Assembly: GCA_947034885.2 (NCBI GenBank) | Contig: OX344749.2 | Coordinates: 560,501 to 624,500, forward strand | Length of the DNA: 64,000 nucleotides | DNA from: Thuidium tamariscinum | Lineage: Eukaryota > Streptophyta > Bryopsida > Hypnales > Thuidiaceae | Reading direction: 5' to 3' | In this document: positions 11,587 to 22,849 of the stretch, one piece after another | Layout: every line of letters starts with the position of its first letter | How positions within the stretch are numbered: position 1 is the first letter of the stretch | Notes under the pieces: model-generated | What the model was told of the DNA's origin: nothing | The model's database searches: none | Seen by the model: only the letters and a program-made list of their open reading frames with translations | Made by a program: the position numbers and the translations under genes

Positions 11587-12190
11587 TTTTTGTTTTTTTT
11601 TCGAATCAAATGGAAACCCATTGAATTAAAAAGAAACAAAACAAGACAGCCAAGCCCCGTAAGGCTGGACAAAGAAAAGGAAACCGAGCGAGAGTCACCT
11701 ACAACTAGAAACAAAAGAAACTAGTTGAAAGCACAAGAAGATGGAGGGGTGTTCTGGTGCCAGATAATGCAATTACTAACTCTAGTGGCAAAGGTCAGAG
11801 TACGCATCCAGAGTTGCTCGAATTCTTGCCATAGTCTATCCACATGTTGGGGTTGATGACGAATTCGATGCTGTGTCTTCAGGAGCGCTGCACGACCAGA
11901 ATCTAGAATACTTTCCCAGAGAGCCTTTTTAAAATTAAGAGTGGGCCATCGATCATGAGCAAATACCCAGCTACTCCTCGAGGTCCAGTTAAGCCATAAT
12001 GCAGACCCTCGCAGTAGTGACCAAATGGTTTTAAAAGCTCGAAACTTCCTAGGGATCGATGCAGCAAAAAAAAATTGTTTGAAGTTGAAACAGTGATGTG
12101 GTCCCAAGAGAGGTAGAGAGCCTTCGGCATGATGGAGTATCGACTGTGCGTAGAGCCACACTTCGCTTGCTTGTGAGCATCAATGTTTGA
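11587..12190 (-). mobile_element. LINE (L1-type) 3' end, 5'-truncated, opposite orientation
   Basis: Read on the minus strand, a 146-codon frame (12161-11721) contains RKFRAFKTIWSLLRGSALW, NWTSRSSWVF and LWESILDSGRAALLK. This is the tryptophan-rich C-terminal region that follows reverse transcriptase in plant L1-type LINEs. It is followed by CAGCCTTACGGGGCTTGGC, a GGGTTTCCATTTGATTCG tail and a poly(A) tract (seen as T-rich 11587-11601 on the plus strand). Reverse transcriptase itself is missing. The 5' side abuts the foldback element that starts near 12205. Confidence 0.8.
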
Positions 12191-12204
12191 AAGAAAATTA
12201 GTTA

Positions 12205-13366
12205 CAAAGTTAGCCATGTCTAAAACTTGGTTTTGATCACCATCCAAATCACCATGATTTGGAATTACTTTATCAATTATTTTGTCAATGTTTTTAGAAC
12301 TTCAAATTTTTTTTTGCCTTAGCATGTTGGTATACATCATTTCCAATTTTTGTGCATAAAAATTGAAAGTTCACATTCATAGAATTTAAAATACAAAGTA
12401 TTAACAATTGGACAAACATGCAAATGATGTTGATTTTCACCGCATGTAAATGATTTTCTTGGAAATGAGAGCATAGGATTGCATTAGCCATTGTAGAGGG
12501 AGTATAGGTTGCAACAAGGATTGTGGTAACATCTTAATGCCTTTGCATTGGAAATATTTGTTGAATCAAGAAATGTATGTAATTTATATTTTACAACCAT
12601 ATAATACCTTTTTAGATTCAATTTTTTTACTAATAGCGGAGTTAATGGTACACCTAATTGATCAAGCATTGTTGTCAAGGACTTGCTTCTTTGGTTCCAT
12701 GTACTTGTTCCTTTATCAATGGAATTTGTCCATTTGTTTAAAAATAAAAATAGTAGTAATAATAATAATAATAGATTCAAAAATCTATTTTTTAAAAATT
12801 ATCCTAAAATATATTATCAAAATATTAAAATTGCCAAAAATTACACTAACATTCATAAAATGGGGAATCCTTTGATGATATTTTTAAAGATAGTTGAATT
12901 TTGGGGGGATTGTTTGATCAATTATGTATAGGGTGATTGTTCAAAAAAGTTGAACCTAAAAAAGAAATATATGGTTGTAAAATATAAATTGCATACATTG
13001 CTTGATTTAACAAATATTTCAAATGCAAGGGCATTAAAATGTTACTACAATCCTTGTTGCAACCTGTACTCCCTCTACAATGGCTAATGCAATCCCATCC
13101 TCTCAGTTCAAAGAAAAATTCACATATTGTAGAAACCAACTCTTTTGCATGTTTGTCCAATCATTAATATTTTTAATTATGTAAATGTGAATTTCCTTCA
13201 ATTTTTGTGTACAACTATTTGAAATGATGTATACTAACATACTGAGGCAAAAAAAGTATTTTTGGAGTTTTAAAAGAAACTGATAAAAAGGAATAAAGTA
13301 ATTCCACAATAATATGATCTACATGGTGTTTGATCAAAACCAAGTTTTAAATATGGCTAATTTTGA
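12205..13366. mobile_element. Foldback element with arms of about 400 bp
   Basis: The left arm (about 12205-12610) and right arm (about 12960-13366) are inverted copies. GTTAGCCATGTCTAAAACTT at the left mirrors TAAATATGGCTAA-type sequence at the right end. The inner blocks TACTCCCTCTACAATGGCTA and TTGCAACAAGGATTGT are also mirrored. The loop (about 12610-12960) is A/T-rich and codes for nothing. Long terminal inverted repeats without a transposase fit a non-autonomous Mutator-like or generic foldback transposon; which one is not determinable here. Confidence 0.75.
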
Positions 13367-14490
13367 AACTTTCTTCCAAACCACAACTAATTTTTTCTTC
13401 AAACTTCTATGGTAAAATGCAGCCGTTTTTTTCACATTTTGAGAAAGTGCCAAGATGGCGATTACCTCAAATTTGGTGAAGCATTGTATTTCTACATTCA
13501 TCCATCTTTTGGACTTAAAAACACTTTTCCATCATATTCATATACTTTTTCATCCAAATTTGGCGACTTCATCCATATTTTAAAGAGAATTGAAAAAAAA
13601 TTGGCAAAAAAAGATTATTTTTTTCTGGTGAAAGAAAGACATTTATTTTGAAATGGTACAATCTGGCCCCAGGGTGCGGAAAAAGAAGAAGGGTTGGTAA
13701 CATGGCGTATGTCACACACTACAACTTTCTTGTATACACTTTTGGACTTTGTACATTGATGCTCAAGGTATGATTGTTTGAATGAAAACATTTAGATTTT
13801 GCACTCAGTTTAGCAATCATTGTAGATTTGATCGTCCAGAAGATTCCTTGTTTGATTTTCAACATCATTTGTTTTCATAATATAATTTCAAGAAGGAAGT
13901 GATTGTAGTTGTTATATTCACGAGAGAGTGCTAAAACTGACCAAGCATTTTCAACCATCCAATAGGGGCTGTGAAATGGACACTTGAACTGGGGGAAAAT
14001 GAACTAAGTATGGATTTCAATAGAACTTGATTAGATCTGTCTTCACTTCTTCAATGGATGGTTTAAGAGCCACACTAGGTTCATTTTTAACTAAGTGGCT
14101 AGGTGTCTATTAATTTAATTCAAAATAAAAATCTATTGTTCAACTACCTTCTTACAAGTTCCAAAAAAATCTGAAATAATTACTAATTCAAGCATTCATT
14201 TCAGATTTAGAAAGGGTTGCTTTTAGAAACCATTTCCATTGCTTTATACATTTTGCGATGCTAGTTTTTGAACAAGCCCTGGATTTTTTTGAAACTATGC
14301 ATGGATGGGTTTCCAAGGGCCTATGATCACATATAGAGACCTATATCAGATTGTGTTTGAAAATTCATAACTAATTCAATAATGCTTCAAAAAAATATGA
14401 AATGACTTGTGTTAGATTCCTCATCCATTTCTCTTTCACTGAAAAATAAACTAAAAATATTTCCATATCAGGAGATACACAAAAAAGGCA
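13367..14490. other. AT-rich non-coding stretch
   Basis: No exons, tandem arrays or paired repeats were identified. Short open frames such as 13409-13651 have low-complexity translations rich in Phe, Lys and Ile and no recognisable motif. Confidence 0.5.
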
Positions 14491-14495
14491 CAAAA

Positions 14496-15117
14496 CTTCG
14501 TATGAATGCAGACCAATGATGGCTCAAAGCTTACTCATGTGCAGGGACACTCACTCAGGAAGGTTTGTGTCATTACAAACCGGCCCCAGCAGTTCTTCAT
14601 AAGTGGGGAGCTGCAACCATGACCCATGTTTGGATATTAAACTAAACTAGGGTAGATGGCTCTAAAAGCGACACTCTAAGGGCTGATCCGCCTTTTCATA
14701 CGTTTGCATGAACAGGAATATTTTTAGCTCATTTTTCAGAGAAAAAAAAATGGATGCTGAATGTAACACAGGTGGTTTCATATTTTTTGAATCATTTTTG
14801 AATTAGTTATGAATTTTTTAAGATTTCTATAGTAGGTACCTATTTGTGACCATAGGTGTTCCATAATCTGTCCCCCTGCAACTACTAAAACAATTTCTGA
14901 ACTATGGAGGAAATGATTGGTTCTCAAAATAAAATGAAATAAATTTTCTTGATTCATTCAATAGCGAGAGTGGTCCATTTAAAGATCAACTCCCATCCAT
15001 TTTACAACCACCTATGGGGCACTTGCAAGGAGAGGGGCGGTTTTAGAGCCATCTACCATAGTGACTACCGTTTACTCTCTTTCATGTATGATTCACTAGT
15101 TTTCCAATTTAATGCTA
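14496..15117 (+). repeat. Dispersed repeat Y, copy 1, interrupted by a MITE
   Basis: The segment starting AAAACTTCGTATGAATGCAG and ending TTTTCCAATTTAATGCTAA is nearly identical to 28650-28858, which lies in an intron of the thioesterase gene. Copy 1 is split after ATTAAACT by about 410 bp of TIR-bounded sequence absent from copy 2. The repeat has no open frame. Its parent element is unknown. Confidence 0.85.
14654..15056. mobile_element. TA-flanked MITE with GGTAGATGGCTCTAAAA inverted ends
   Basis: The left end reads GGGTAGATGGCTCTAAAA. The right end is the reverse complement of TGGTAGATGGCTCTAAAA. TA precedes the left end and follows the right end. The copy of the host repeat at 28650-28858 gives the uninterrupted site, except for a 4-bp AAAC duplication next to the left junction. 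TA duplication and TIRs suggest a Tc1/mariner-type non-autonomous element. Confidence 0.75.
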
Positions 15118-15193
15118 AAAAGACTATCCTGCCAAGAGATGGCTCCCACCCACCCTACCAAAATCCCCACCCCACCGTGGATCTGACATCAAC

Positions 15194-15690
15194 CCCTAAA
15201 TGCCCAAGGCACCCAAAAGTGGTGTTAAAGAAACTTTGAAGTTAAATAAAGCGTTACCAAATTTCTATTTTTAATAGTTTATTTGTTTGGAAGATTCTTT
15301 TTGAAGTCTATTTTTAGCATTAATAATCCAATTGCAAAAATGAATAATCATGATTTTTCTATTCAAGATTTTGTACAAGGGTACCCATTGCAATCTTGAC
15401 ATTCCGTAGTGTTAAGGACTCTTGGAAATGAACCTCAAATACATTAGATCTTAGAGATCAATTCACGCTAAAAATTCATTTAAGAAAATTGTAGAGTAGA
15501 TTTTGAGAAGCCAAAAATTGATTGGGGTTAGGCTTGTTAGGCCCTTCAACCTCATATTTTTTTGGTGACTAACATTTTAGATTTGACATGCAAAAAGAGA
15601 GCTCAAAGATTTTCATAGTTTTTTCACCCTCATGATCAAACATTATAATCTTTCAATCCATAAGAAAGGTTTAGTTTAGTTTAGTTTAGT
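15194..15690 (+). mobile_element. CCCTAAATGCCC-ended element, copy 1 (left part)
   Basis: It starts CCCTAAATGCCCAAGGCAC and runs collinearly with 17039-17560 and 57870-58330. Shared blocks include CTTTGAAGTTAAATAAA, TTTTTGAAGTCTA, TTTAGATTTGACATG and AATCTTTCAATCCATAA. The right end (GGCCTTGGGCATTTAGGG in other copies) is missing; a foldback element starts about 40 bp further on. Non-coding. Confidence 0.7.
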
Positions 15691-15732
15691 TTTCTTTGGG
15701 GGGGGGCTTTACAGGGCAAAATGCTATATATA

Positions 15733-16599
15733 GCCCTACAAGAAAGGTTGACGCCCCCCATTCAGACCCTTCCGTTTTTTTGGTGTAATTTAAAATGTGG
15801 CTTACATTTCTTGTTTTCTTCAATCAACATTTGTACCTAACACAATTCTCCTCATGCATATCAAATTTTTCGTTTCCAAAAACTAACACTCTATTTTTTT
15901 ATTAGTGAATTAGTTTTCTTTTTGCGGTCTTACATGAAAATTCACAAAAATTCATTGGGGATGAATTTTTTGAATTTGATTGTGGGATGTGTAGGAAACC
16001 TCTACACGCACATCTTTCCTTTAATGAGCATCTTCAAAAAAATTCACAATTCCCTTTTCTAGAGGTTTGAATGGGTGTGTGAATAGTGCCTAGATTTTTT
16101 AGATCAATATCTCTTTTATTACTATCATTGGATTTTGCTAAAGTAATTGTACCATATGCTCAAATATGCAAAATTAGTTACTACGTAAAGGGAAATAGGA
16201 AAATATAATAATAACAAGGAGATATTAATTTAAAAAAATCTAGGTACTATTCATATACCCATTCAAACCTCTAGGAAAGGGAATTGTGAATTTTTTTTGA
16301 AGATGTTCATTGAAGGAAAGATGTGCGTATGGAGGTTTCCTACACATTCCCACAATCAAATTCAAAAAATTCATCCCCAATGTTTTTTTGTGAATTTTCA
16401 TGTAAAACCCCCAAAAAATTAATTTAATTCACTAAAAATAGAGTTTTGATTTTTGGAAACCAAAAATTTGATATGCTTGAGGGGAATTGTATTAGGTACA
16501 ATTGTTCATTGAAGAAAACAAGAAATATAAGCTACATTTTAAATTATACCAAAAAAGCGGAAGGGTCGAAATTGGGGGTGTCAACCTTTCTTGTAGAGC
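15733..16599. mobile_element. Foldback element, 867 bp, arms of about 400 bp
   Basis: Its ends are GCCCTACAAGAAAGGTTGAC and the inverted GTCAACCTTTCTTGTAGAGC. The arms (about 15733-16130 and 16190-16599) mirror each other throughout, for instance ACACATTCCCACAATCAAAT against TTGATTGTGGGATGTGT and the TCTAGAGGTTTGAATGGGT block. The short loop is A/T-rich. No protein is encoded. The arms are about 90% alike by eye, so transcription would give a long hairpin RNA. Confidence 0.85.
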
Positions 16600-17038
16600 A
16601 CTGTACAATGCAATATATGTGGAGGATCTGACCTTATTTCAACCATTTTAGCAATTACATATATTTGAAGTACAGTTTTTTTGAATGCAAAGTTTTCCCA
16701 TTTACAAAAATAGAACTTGGAAGGATTGCATATTTTTGTTAAATATTATTATATAAAACATAATAACTAAGAATTTTTTAGTGAAAGATTCTCTTTGACC
16801 TATTATGGTGATATAGACCTTTCTATTTGTGACCATAGGCTAATTGTAAAATCAACCAAGGGTTGGTCATAATAATGAGAGCCTTGTAACCAATCATAAT
16901 GCGCCACAATTGCTTTGAAAAGTGCATTATAACTTTATAGGTTGGAAAGCAATCTATAGATTGGAAATAAGAAGTGATTAGAAATAGGTTAGCTTCTCTT
17001 AACGTTTAAGAAAGTATTTCATGCTTTTGTCCATTAAA

Positions 17039-17917
17039 CCCTAAATGCTTGAGGCATCCAATTTTGGTGTTGATGGCAATACTTTGAAGTTAAATAAAAC
17101 CTAAGGCCAAATTTCTATTTTTTGTAGTTTCTATTTTTGAAAAATCTTTTTTGAAGTCTAGTTTTAGCATAAAAATTTGATTTTGAAAATGATCGGTTAT
17201 GATTTTTCTATTCAAGATTTTGTGCAAGGGTGTCCATTGCAATCGTGGCTTTCCATAGTGTTGAGGGCTCTTGGAAATGAGACTCAAATACACTAAATCT
17301 TGGGGAAAAAATCACAATACAAATTCATTTAAAAAAAATCATAGAATAGATTTAATTTGAGAAGCCATAAATTGATTGGGATTATGCATGTAATGCCCTT
17401 TCACATTATATTTTTTTTGGTGACCAACTTTTTAGATTTGACATGTGAAAAAAGGATTGAAAGACTTTAACTCTCTTTTGCAAATTTCAAACCCTCATGG
17501 TCAAACATTATAATCTTTCAATCCATAAATAAAATTTTCTTTTCTTTTCTTTTGTGATCTCTAACATGTCTAAATTGAATTTGTACAATAAAAATTTAAA
17601 AAAAAATTGATACAACTTATCAAAATGTTGGCTTTTTGTTCAGGGTAGGGAAAATTCTTTAACCCTGAAGTGTGCCAACGTCCATATTCTTGACGATGAA
17701 TAGAGGTCTTCAAGGCACTGTTTCATCCAATTAACTTATCATTTATCAAATGTAACACTTGAATCTAGAAAAGACAACCTTCCTTAATGAACAAATTCAT
17801 TAAATTTTGGTAAATGATATATCTATACAAAGCTATAAGCAAATACGTGCAAAAATTATCAAAAGGATTGAGACGCTTCAGGGATAAAAGTTCAAAAAAG
17901 GCCTTGGGCATTAAGGG
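17039..17917 (+). mobile_element. CCCTAAATG-ended element, copy 2, with nested insertion
   Basis: It starts CCCTAAATGCTTGAGGCA, preceded by TTAA plus one A, and ends GGCCTTGGGCATTAAGGG at 17917. The termini form an imperfect inverted repeat of about 17 bp (CCCTAAATGCCCAAGGC consensus). A 221-bp CCCTGAA-ended MITE (17663-17883) is nested near its right end. Non-coding. Related copies are at 15194 and 57870. Confidence 0.7.
17663..17883 (-). mobile_element. 221-bp CCCTGAA MITE, copy A (TTAA-flanked)
   Basis: It runs from CCCTGAAGTGTGCC (after TTAA at 17659-17662) to GAGACGCTTCAGGG (before ATAA). It is the inverted, about 90% identical partner of 26606-26826 and has exactly the same length. Both ends begin 5'-CCCTGAARYG. 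The element has no coding capacity. TTAA next to CCC...GGG ends is characteristic of piggyBac-type insertion. Confidence 0.8.
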
Positions 17918-17919
17918 AT

Positions 17920-18570
17920 GAAGTTAGAAACTTTTCTTTCATATCTTGTGATATTTTGATCAGTTTTGAAATCCGTATGTATCATCTTCAAGTGTATTGA
18001 ATCATCCAAGATTGGGTTTTGGCAGTTGGAAAATTTGAGGGCAGCATGAGAGAGAGCAGCTTACCTTCAGTCTGATGCATGTTTTCTTTGTGTATTTTGT
18101 ATAAAACCTCAATCTGTATTTTCTGAAACTGATCCTTACAACAACTCTACTATATGGAAATCTATGTTGAAGAAATCTTCATTGGAAAAATATCTTGCAC
18201 ATGCAGTAAATTGAGCGAACAAAAAACCAAACTGACATGATAAGGGCAAACACCAAGATCCTATTTTATTGTTGAATGCATATTCTTTGGTGCATGTGGG
18301 CGCTTTATTCCCACCCTTGGAATCAAGTGATCACAACCAAGCTTTGGTCCTAATGATTCTTACTACCTACGGGTGTCTAAGCATCAATTCATTGTGCCTT
18401 CCAAGCAATGGATTTTTTTACTAACCTACCTATCCTAATTCGTGAGTTGTCTCCACTTAGGGCGTGGTTCCGTTCTTATCCAAGTGATTTGAGTTTCCTT
18501 TCTATGTCATGTTTTCCTATTCCTACTTGATATATTCGGGGTTTCTATCTCTGTTTATGATAGTTTCTTA
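17920..18570. other. Non-coding stretch
   Basis: No exon pattern, inverted repeat or copy elsewhere in the window was found. The 3' part (about 18300-18560) becomes pyrimidine-rich and leads into the minisatellite. Confidence 0.45.
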
Positions 18571-18574
18571 CCCT

Positions 18575-18985
18575 ACTTTACGTGGTGTATTTGTTCACTC
18601 TATTCTACATATTGTATGTTTTTACTCTACTTCACGTATTGTATGTTTTTACTCTACCTCACGTATTGTATATTTTTATTCTACTCTACATATTTTGGGG
18701 TATTCTTCTATGGGTATGTATTTGTTGACTCTACTCTACGTATTTTGGATTCGATTAATCTACTCTACGTATTTTGGATTCGATTAATCTACTCTACGTA
18801 TTATATGTGCTTACTCTACTCTACGTATTGTATGTGCTTACTCTACTCTACATATTTTGGATTTGATTAATCTATTCTACATATTTGTATTCATTTTAAC
18901 CTACTCTACGTATGGTATTTTTTATCATACCTTTGTGTATTGGATCCTTCTAATCTACTCTACGTATTTGTATTTGTTTAAACCT
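18575..18985 (+). repeat. CTACTCTACGTATT minisatellite
   Basis: The core TACTCTACGTATT (with TTCTACATATT variants) recurs about a dozen times, spaced roughly 20-40 bp, alternating with TTTGGATTCGATTAATC and GTATGTGCT linkers. Two overlapping open frames translate it as Phe/Tyr/Leu/Ser-rich repeats, which reflect the DNA repeat rather than a protein. Confidence 0.85.
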
Positions 18986-19344
18986 ATGTATTGCATTATT
19001 TTTCACTTGTCCCTTTTAACTCATGGTTGTTCCTTGTTTCATTCCATACTAGCTAATTGCGGGTCCCTAATTACAATTAGCTTGTGGCCCTTGATTCTAA
19101 CCGCTTGCTTGGTCTAACATTTGCATCAAAGAAAGGAGGATATGAGTTGGAATTAGAAGCCCACCTCTAAAGTGTGTGTGGCGGTGTCCTCTGGTTCCGT
19201 TGTGTCCCACGCCATATCCACCATAGCCATCCCTCGGTTCCAATTTGTTCTTGGTCCCGCTTCTTCTAATTATTCCTCTTTGATTGGTTTACAAATAGGC
19301 TTCTTCCTAGACTATCTTCCCCAATTGTTTTCCACTCTTGACTA

Positions 19345-19660
19345 CTCCTTTAACTATCTCCTACTTCCACTACTTCCCAAACTATTTCCTACTTCTACTA
19401 ATCCCTAAACTATTTCCTAACCCCATTATTTCCTAAACTATTTTCTAACCCCATTATTTTCTAAATTTGTTTTTGATCCCAAGGCCCGTGGACCCCCCAA
19501 GACCTCTGGACCTCCAAGGCCCCGAACTGGCTGGCTGCGGACCCGGCTGGTGGCCCGGCTGGCTGATTGGGCGCTTGGTTGGCTGCGGACCCCGACTGGC
19601 TGGCTGGCTTTAGCGCTAGCTGGGGCGCCCTAGCTAGTGCTGCTGGGGTGCTCTAGCTGG
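19345..19660 (+). repeat. Short tandem repeats: CCTAAACTATTT and GGCTGGCT-rich tracts
   Basis: At about 19345-19470, TTCCTAAACTATTTCCTAAC-like units repeat. At about 19520-19660 the sequence turns strongly GC-rich with many GGCTGGCTG and GCTAGC motifs. The composition shift is sharp against the surrounding AT-rich DNA. No coding evidence. Confidence 0.65.
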
Positions 19661-19669
19661 TGTTGGAGT

Positions 19670-21870
19670 TCCAAAAGCAATATTTGATTTTACCACTCAA
19701 GTGCAACTAAAAGCTATCTAATTAAAACAAGTTAATGGTTGCCCAAGAGGTTAACCCAATTGTTGCTCCACCCGAGGGACCCACTAATGCTACTTGTTGG
19801 ATGCTAAACATTGACTTAGTGCCAACCGTGTTGGACACTAAATGTTGATACTAACTCAAGGGAAATTATATTTGACCCCCCGCTAAGACTTGGGGGGTTC
19901 AAAGCTTCATCGTGAGGGTGAGGATTTTGACACGTGGCTAAGACTTCTACTTTCTAAAGACATTGGGGAGCCATAGCTCCGCCGTCCCTCATAGGGTTGA
20001 TTTAATCCCGTGAATAAGAGAAAAGGGAGAAGAGGGTTTGCACATAACTACTAAGACTAAAAATCATAGGGGAGTCAAAGCTCCGCCGTCCCCCATGGGA
20101 CTAACTTAACCCTGTGAACAAGAGAAGAGGGAGAAGAGGGCAGATACAATATGCAACATACTTTCAAAGTCACCTCACTAGTAACCCCTCGGTTTCTCTC
20201 TCACAACAACTTTCAATAGTTTCACAACACAAAGGGTGGCCCTAACATCAACTGTATAAGTTCCAACCAAACTTGGGGGGGTCTCAAGTCCCCAAGTGTA
20301 AATCACAAGTACCAAGGGTGTATAAACCCCCCAAAACTATCAAAGGCTCTTTTGGCATAACAAGCCAAAGGAAATCCGACATAATCTGGGCTCAATAGTA
20401 CTCCCCCCTAAATGGTGAGGAGTGAGAAAGAGAGAGAATGAGAGGAGAATGCCGCCCCTTTTATACTCAAAAGGGAGCACCCCCCCTTAATCTACTAAGA
20501 AAAACTAGATAAGGGAATTTAGACGGTCAGTACATGTTTACCAATCCCAAATCTAACTATCTACTTAAGATCTACGTAATTTGAATTGAGGATTCAAATC
20601 TCACCTAAACCTTACATGAACTTGCAAATCTACCTACTTTTTTCTTCCCAAAATCTACAAGTTCCCACATGGGAGTGGTTCCCATGTGTTCCCACCTACT
20701 TTTAGTTCAAAATTTGAAATTACTTACACCAAGCACTTGGAGCCTCCTCCACTAACTTTTTGAGGTGGTACTTGCTCCCACATGTGCCCAGAGTTCCCTA
20801 TGCGTTCCCTACACGTTCCTCACGGCCATTGGGGCCCAAATCCTCCAAATTGGCATTGGAGGGCTTTAAACCCCATTTTCTCCTCCATGTGTTGTCCCCA
20901 AAAGGCTAACTTTTGGAGTTTAGCTCCGATTGGCAAACGGATTACGCCGTTGGGTCTGGAAGGCCATAATTAACTTGTAAGAAACTTTTAGCCCTTTAAA
21001 CTATGACCTAAATCTTAACAAAACCTAGTATAAGCTGAAGTCAAAGTTAGGATAAATTTCCAACTTTTGGAGTTTGACTTTTTTGGACCCCAATCCTTCA
21101 CCAAGCTCTTAAGTAGATAGAGGGGGGTAGGAATAGACCAAAAGTAGGCCTCAATATGATGTCGTTTGCCCCCGATACACCGGTCAACTTTCAATACCGT
21201 CATTTAAATTGCCATTTGTTGAGAGATGTCGCCAATTCAGGGTCTTCCACTTATCAATTTGTCTTAAAACTTGGGGAAGCGCTCCGTTGGTGTGAGATTG
21301 CCTCGCCAGATTTTTAGTGGGATTTTACTGCACTTTGGGATATTCTTTTGAATTCCCACCTAAAGACCGCTGCGGTTGACCGTCCGGGAAAATATCCAAA
21401 ATCTCTTGGAAAATTCCCAAACTTCGGAGGGGACCATCCATGAGATTCCCCCACATGGATGTGAATTCAAATCCTTAGTGTGTGCTCTGAGAATTAGAAA
21501 AATGCCCAGTACCTGCGATTCAAGGTTAGTATTTCGCCCGTATTCTCTTCGATTTTATGGGGAGTGCGGAATTCCTCCTAGATTCCCCCATGAGGACTTC
21601 GTAATCTAGCTAGGGCCTTTTTAGGCTTCTTACCCTAAACCTGCACATCTCTATCAGATTAACGTCTGTTTGATCAAGACAAGACCCTTTTTGGATACAA
21701 ACTATCCTAAACCCCTTCTAATGACCAAATGACATATTGGTATGTGGAATGCCAATACTAGTTTAATACTCTTTTGTGGATTTTACCGACCTAACTACAC
21801 CTTGGATTGTGTAGGAATCTGAAAAAAGAACCCGTGAGTCCCCGGTGACGAATTGGGGGCTCACACATGT
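19670..21870. other. GC-balanced non-coding stretch, possible decayed retroelement
   Basis: A segment of about 75 bp is tandemly duplicated at 19961-20036 and 20065-20140 (both contain GCTCCGCCGTCC and GGGAGAAGAGGG). The composition is more balanced than the surroundings and the stretch ends with GTGAGTCCCC...GGGGGCTCAC near 21835-21865, able to form a hairpin. No gag/pol peptide or long terminal repeats could be found, so a retroelement origin is only a guess. Confidence 0.4.
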
Positions 21871-22590
21871 ACAAGAAAGGTTATAGACAAATAAGAAGGT
21901 TTATATGTTTTGTTTCAAATAGTAGAAAAAGGTAATGAATGTTACATTTTCAATTAGTGAGAGACACTTTCTAAAATCCATGTTGCACACGTGCCATTTA
22001 ATTACAATTGGTTACTTTTAGAACATATCATGGCCCATTTGAAAAGTATGCCATGTGATTACTACACCATTTATGAACAAAAATAGTGGCTTACTAGCTA
22101 GCTTTCAGTTTCAAAAATTATAAAATATCTAATTGGAAGAGCATTTCAAAATTATATAAATCTTGTGTTCATTGTGGATTACTTTTGAGTGGACTTTTTA
22201 TCTTTCTACTAGTAATTTTTGAATTTTTTTAATAATATTGTCTTTTGAAAAAATTAGATTTACAACATTTTTTGATATACAATCTAACCTCCATAAATTA
22301 ATATCATGTGTTTTGTTCTACAACTATAATAGGATTGGTATCCAATATTGCGATACTTTAAGACTTTATGTTTATTGTGTAATAGGTGTATTTTTCTCAT
22401 AACATCTTGCCTAAATTGCAAATTATAGATACAATAGTTTGAAAGAATTTTTAGCAAAAAATAATAATTTTTTTTGATGTCGAATGATTTGGAAATTAAA
22501 GAGTCTTTTTACTAAATTAATCTCTATAGGATGTTGCTCAGGTTTTTTCCATTTTTCATTTTTCATTTTCATTGGGATTCTTTTCTTTAG
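21871..22590. other. AT-rich non-coding stretch
   Basis: Nothing was identified beyond simple A/T-rich sequence and an imperfect TTTTCATTTTTCATTTTTCAT run near 22550. Confidence 0.45.
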
Positions 22591-22596
22591 ATTAAA

Positions 22597-22796
22597 CCCT
22601 AGAACGCCTGGACATTTATAATTTTAGAAAAATATGAACTCTAGTAACACCATATTCAACCATTAGATAGCTAGGACAAAAACTAGATGAAGTATCACCA
22701 CAAATTAGATGACTTTCATCTAAGATGTAATGAGAAAGTAATCTGAGTTTCAATATGTACCTTGTCCAAAAAAATGGACGTCAAAGCGCTCTAGGG
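22597..22796. mobile_element. 200-bp CCCTAGA MITE (TTAA-like flanks)
   Basis: It starts CCCTAGAACGCCTGG at 22597 (preceded by TTAA plus A) and ends GACGTCAAAGCGCTCTAGGG at 22796 (followed by TTAT). The right end, read inwards, CCCTAGAGCGCTTTGACGTC, resembles CCCTGAAGCGCTCCGACGTC of the element at 26606-26826, so they appear to be related families. Non-coding. Confidence 0.6.
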
Positions 22797-22849
22797 TTAT
22801 ATAATTTTCATCTTCTTTTGCCATGTGTCGGTATAGAAACAGATATTAG

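Noticed and set aside
12537-12875. Overlapping open frames in the 12.5-12.9 kb region
   Set aside because: They lie in the arms and loop of a foldback element and have low-complexity translations.
19670-21870. LTR retrotransposon
   Set aside because: No long terminal repeats, primer-binding site with TGG, or gag/pol peptides could be found; only composition and a short tandem duplication suggest it.
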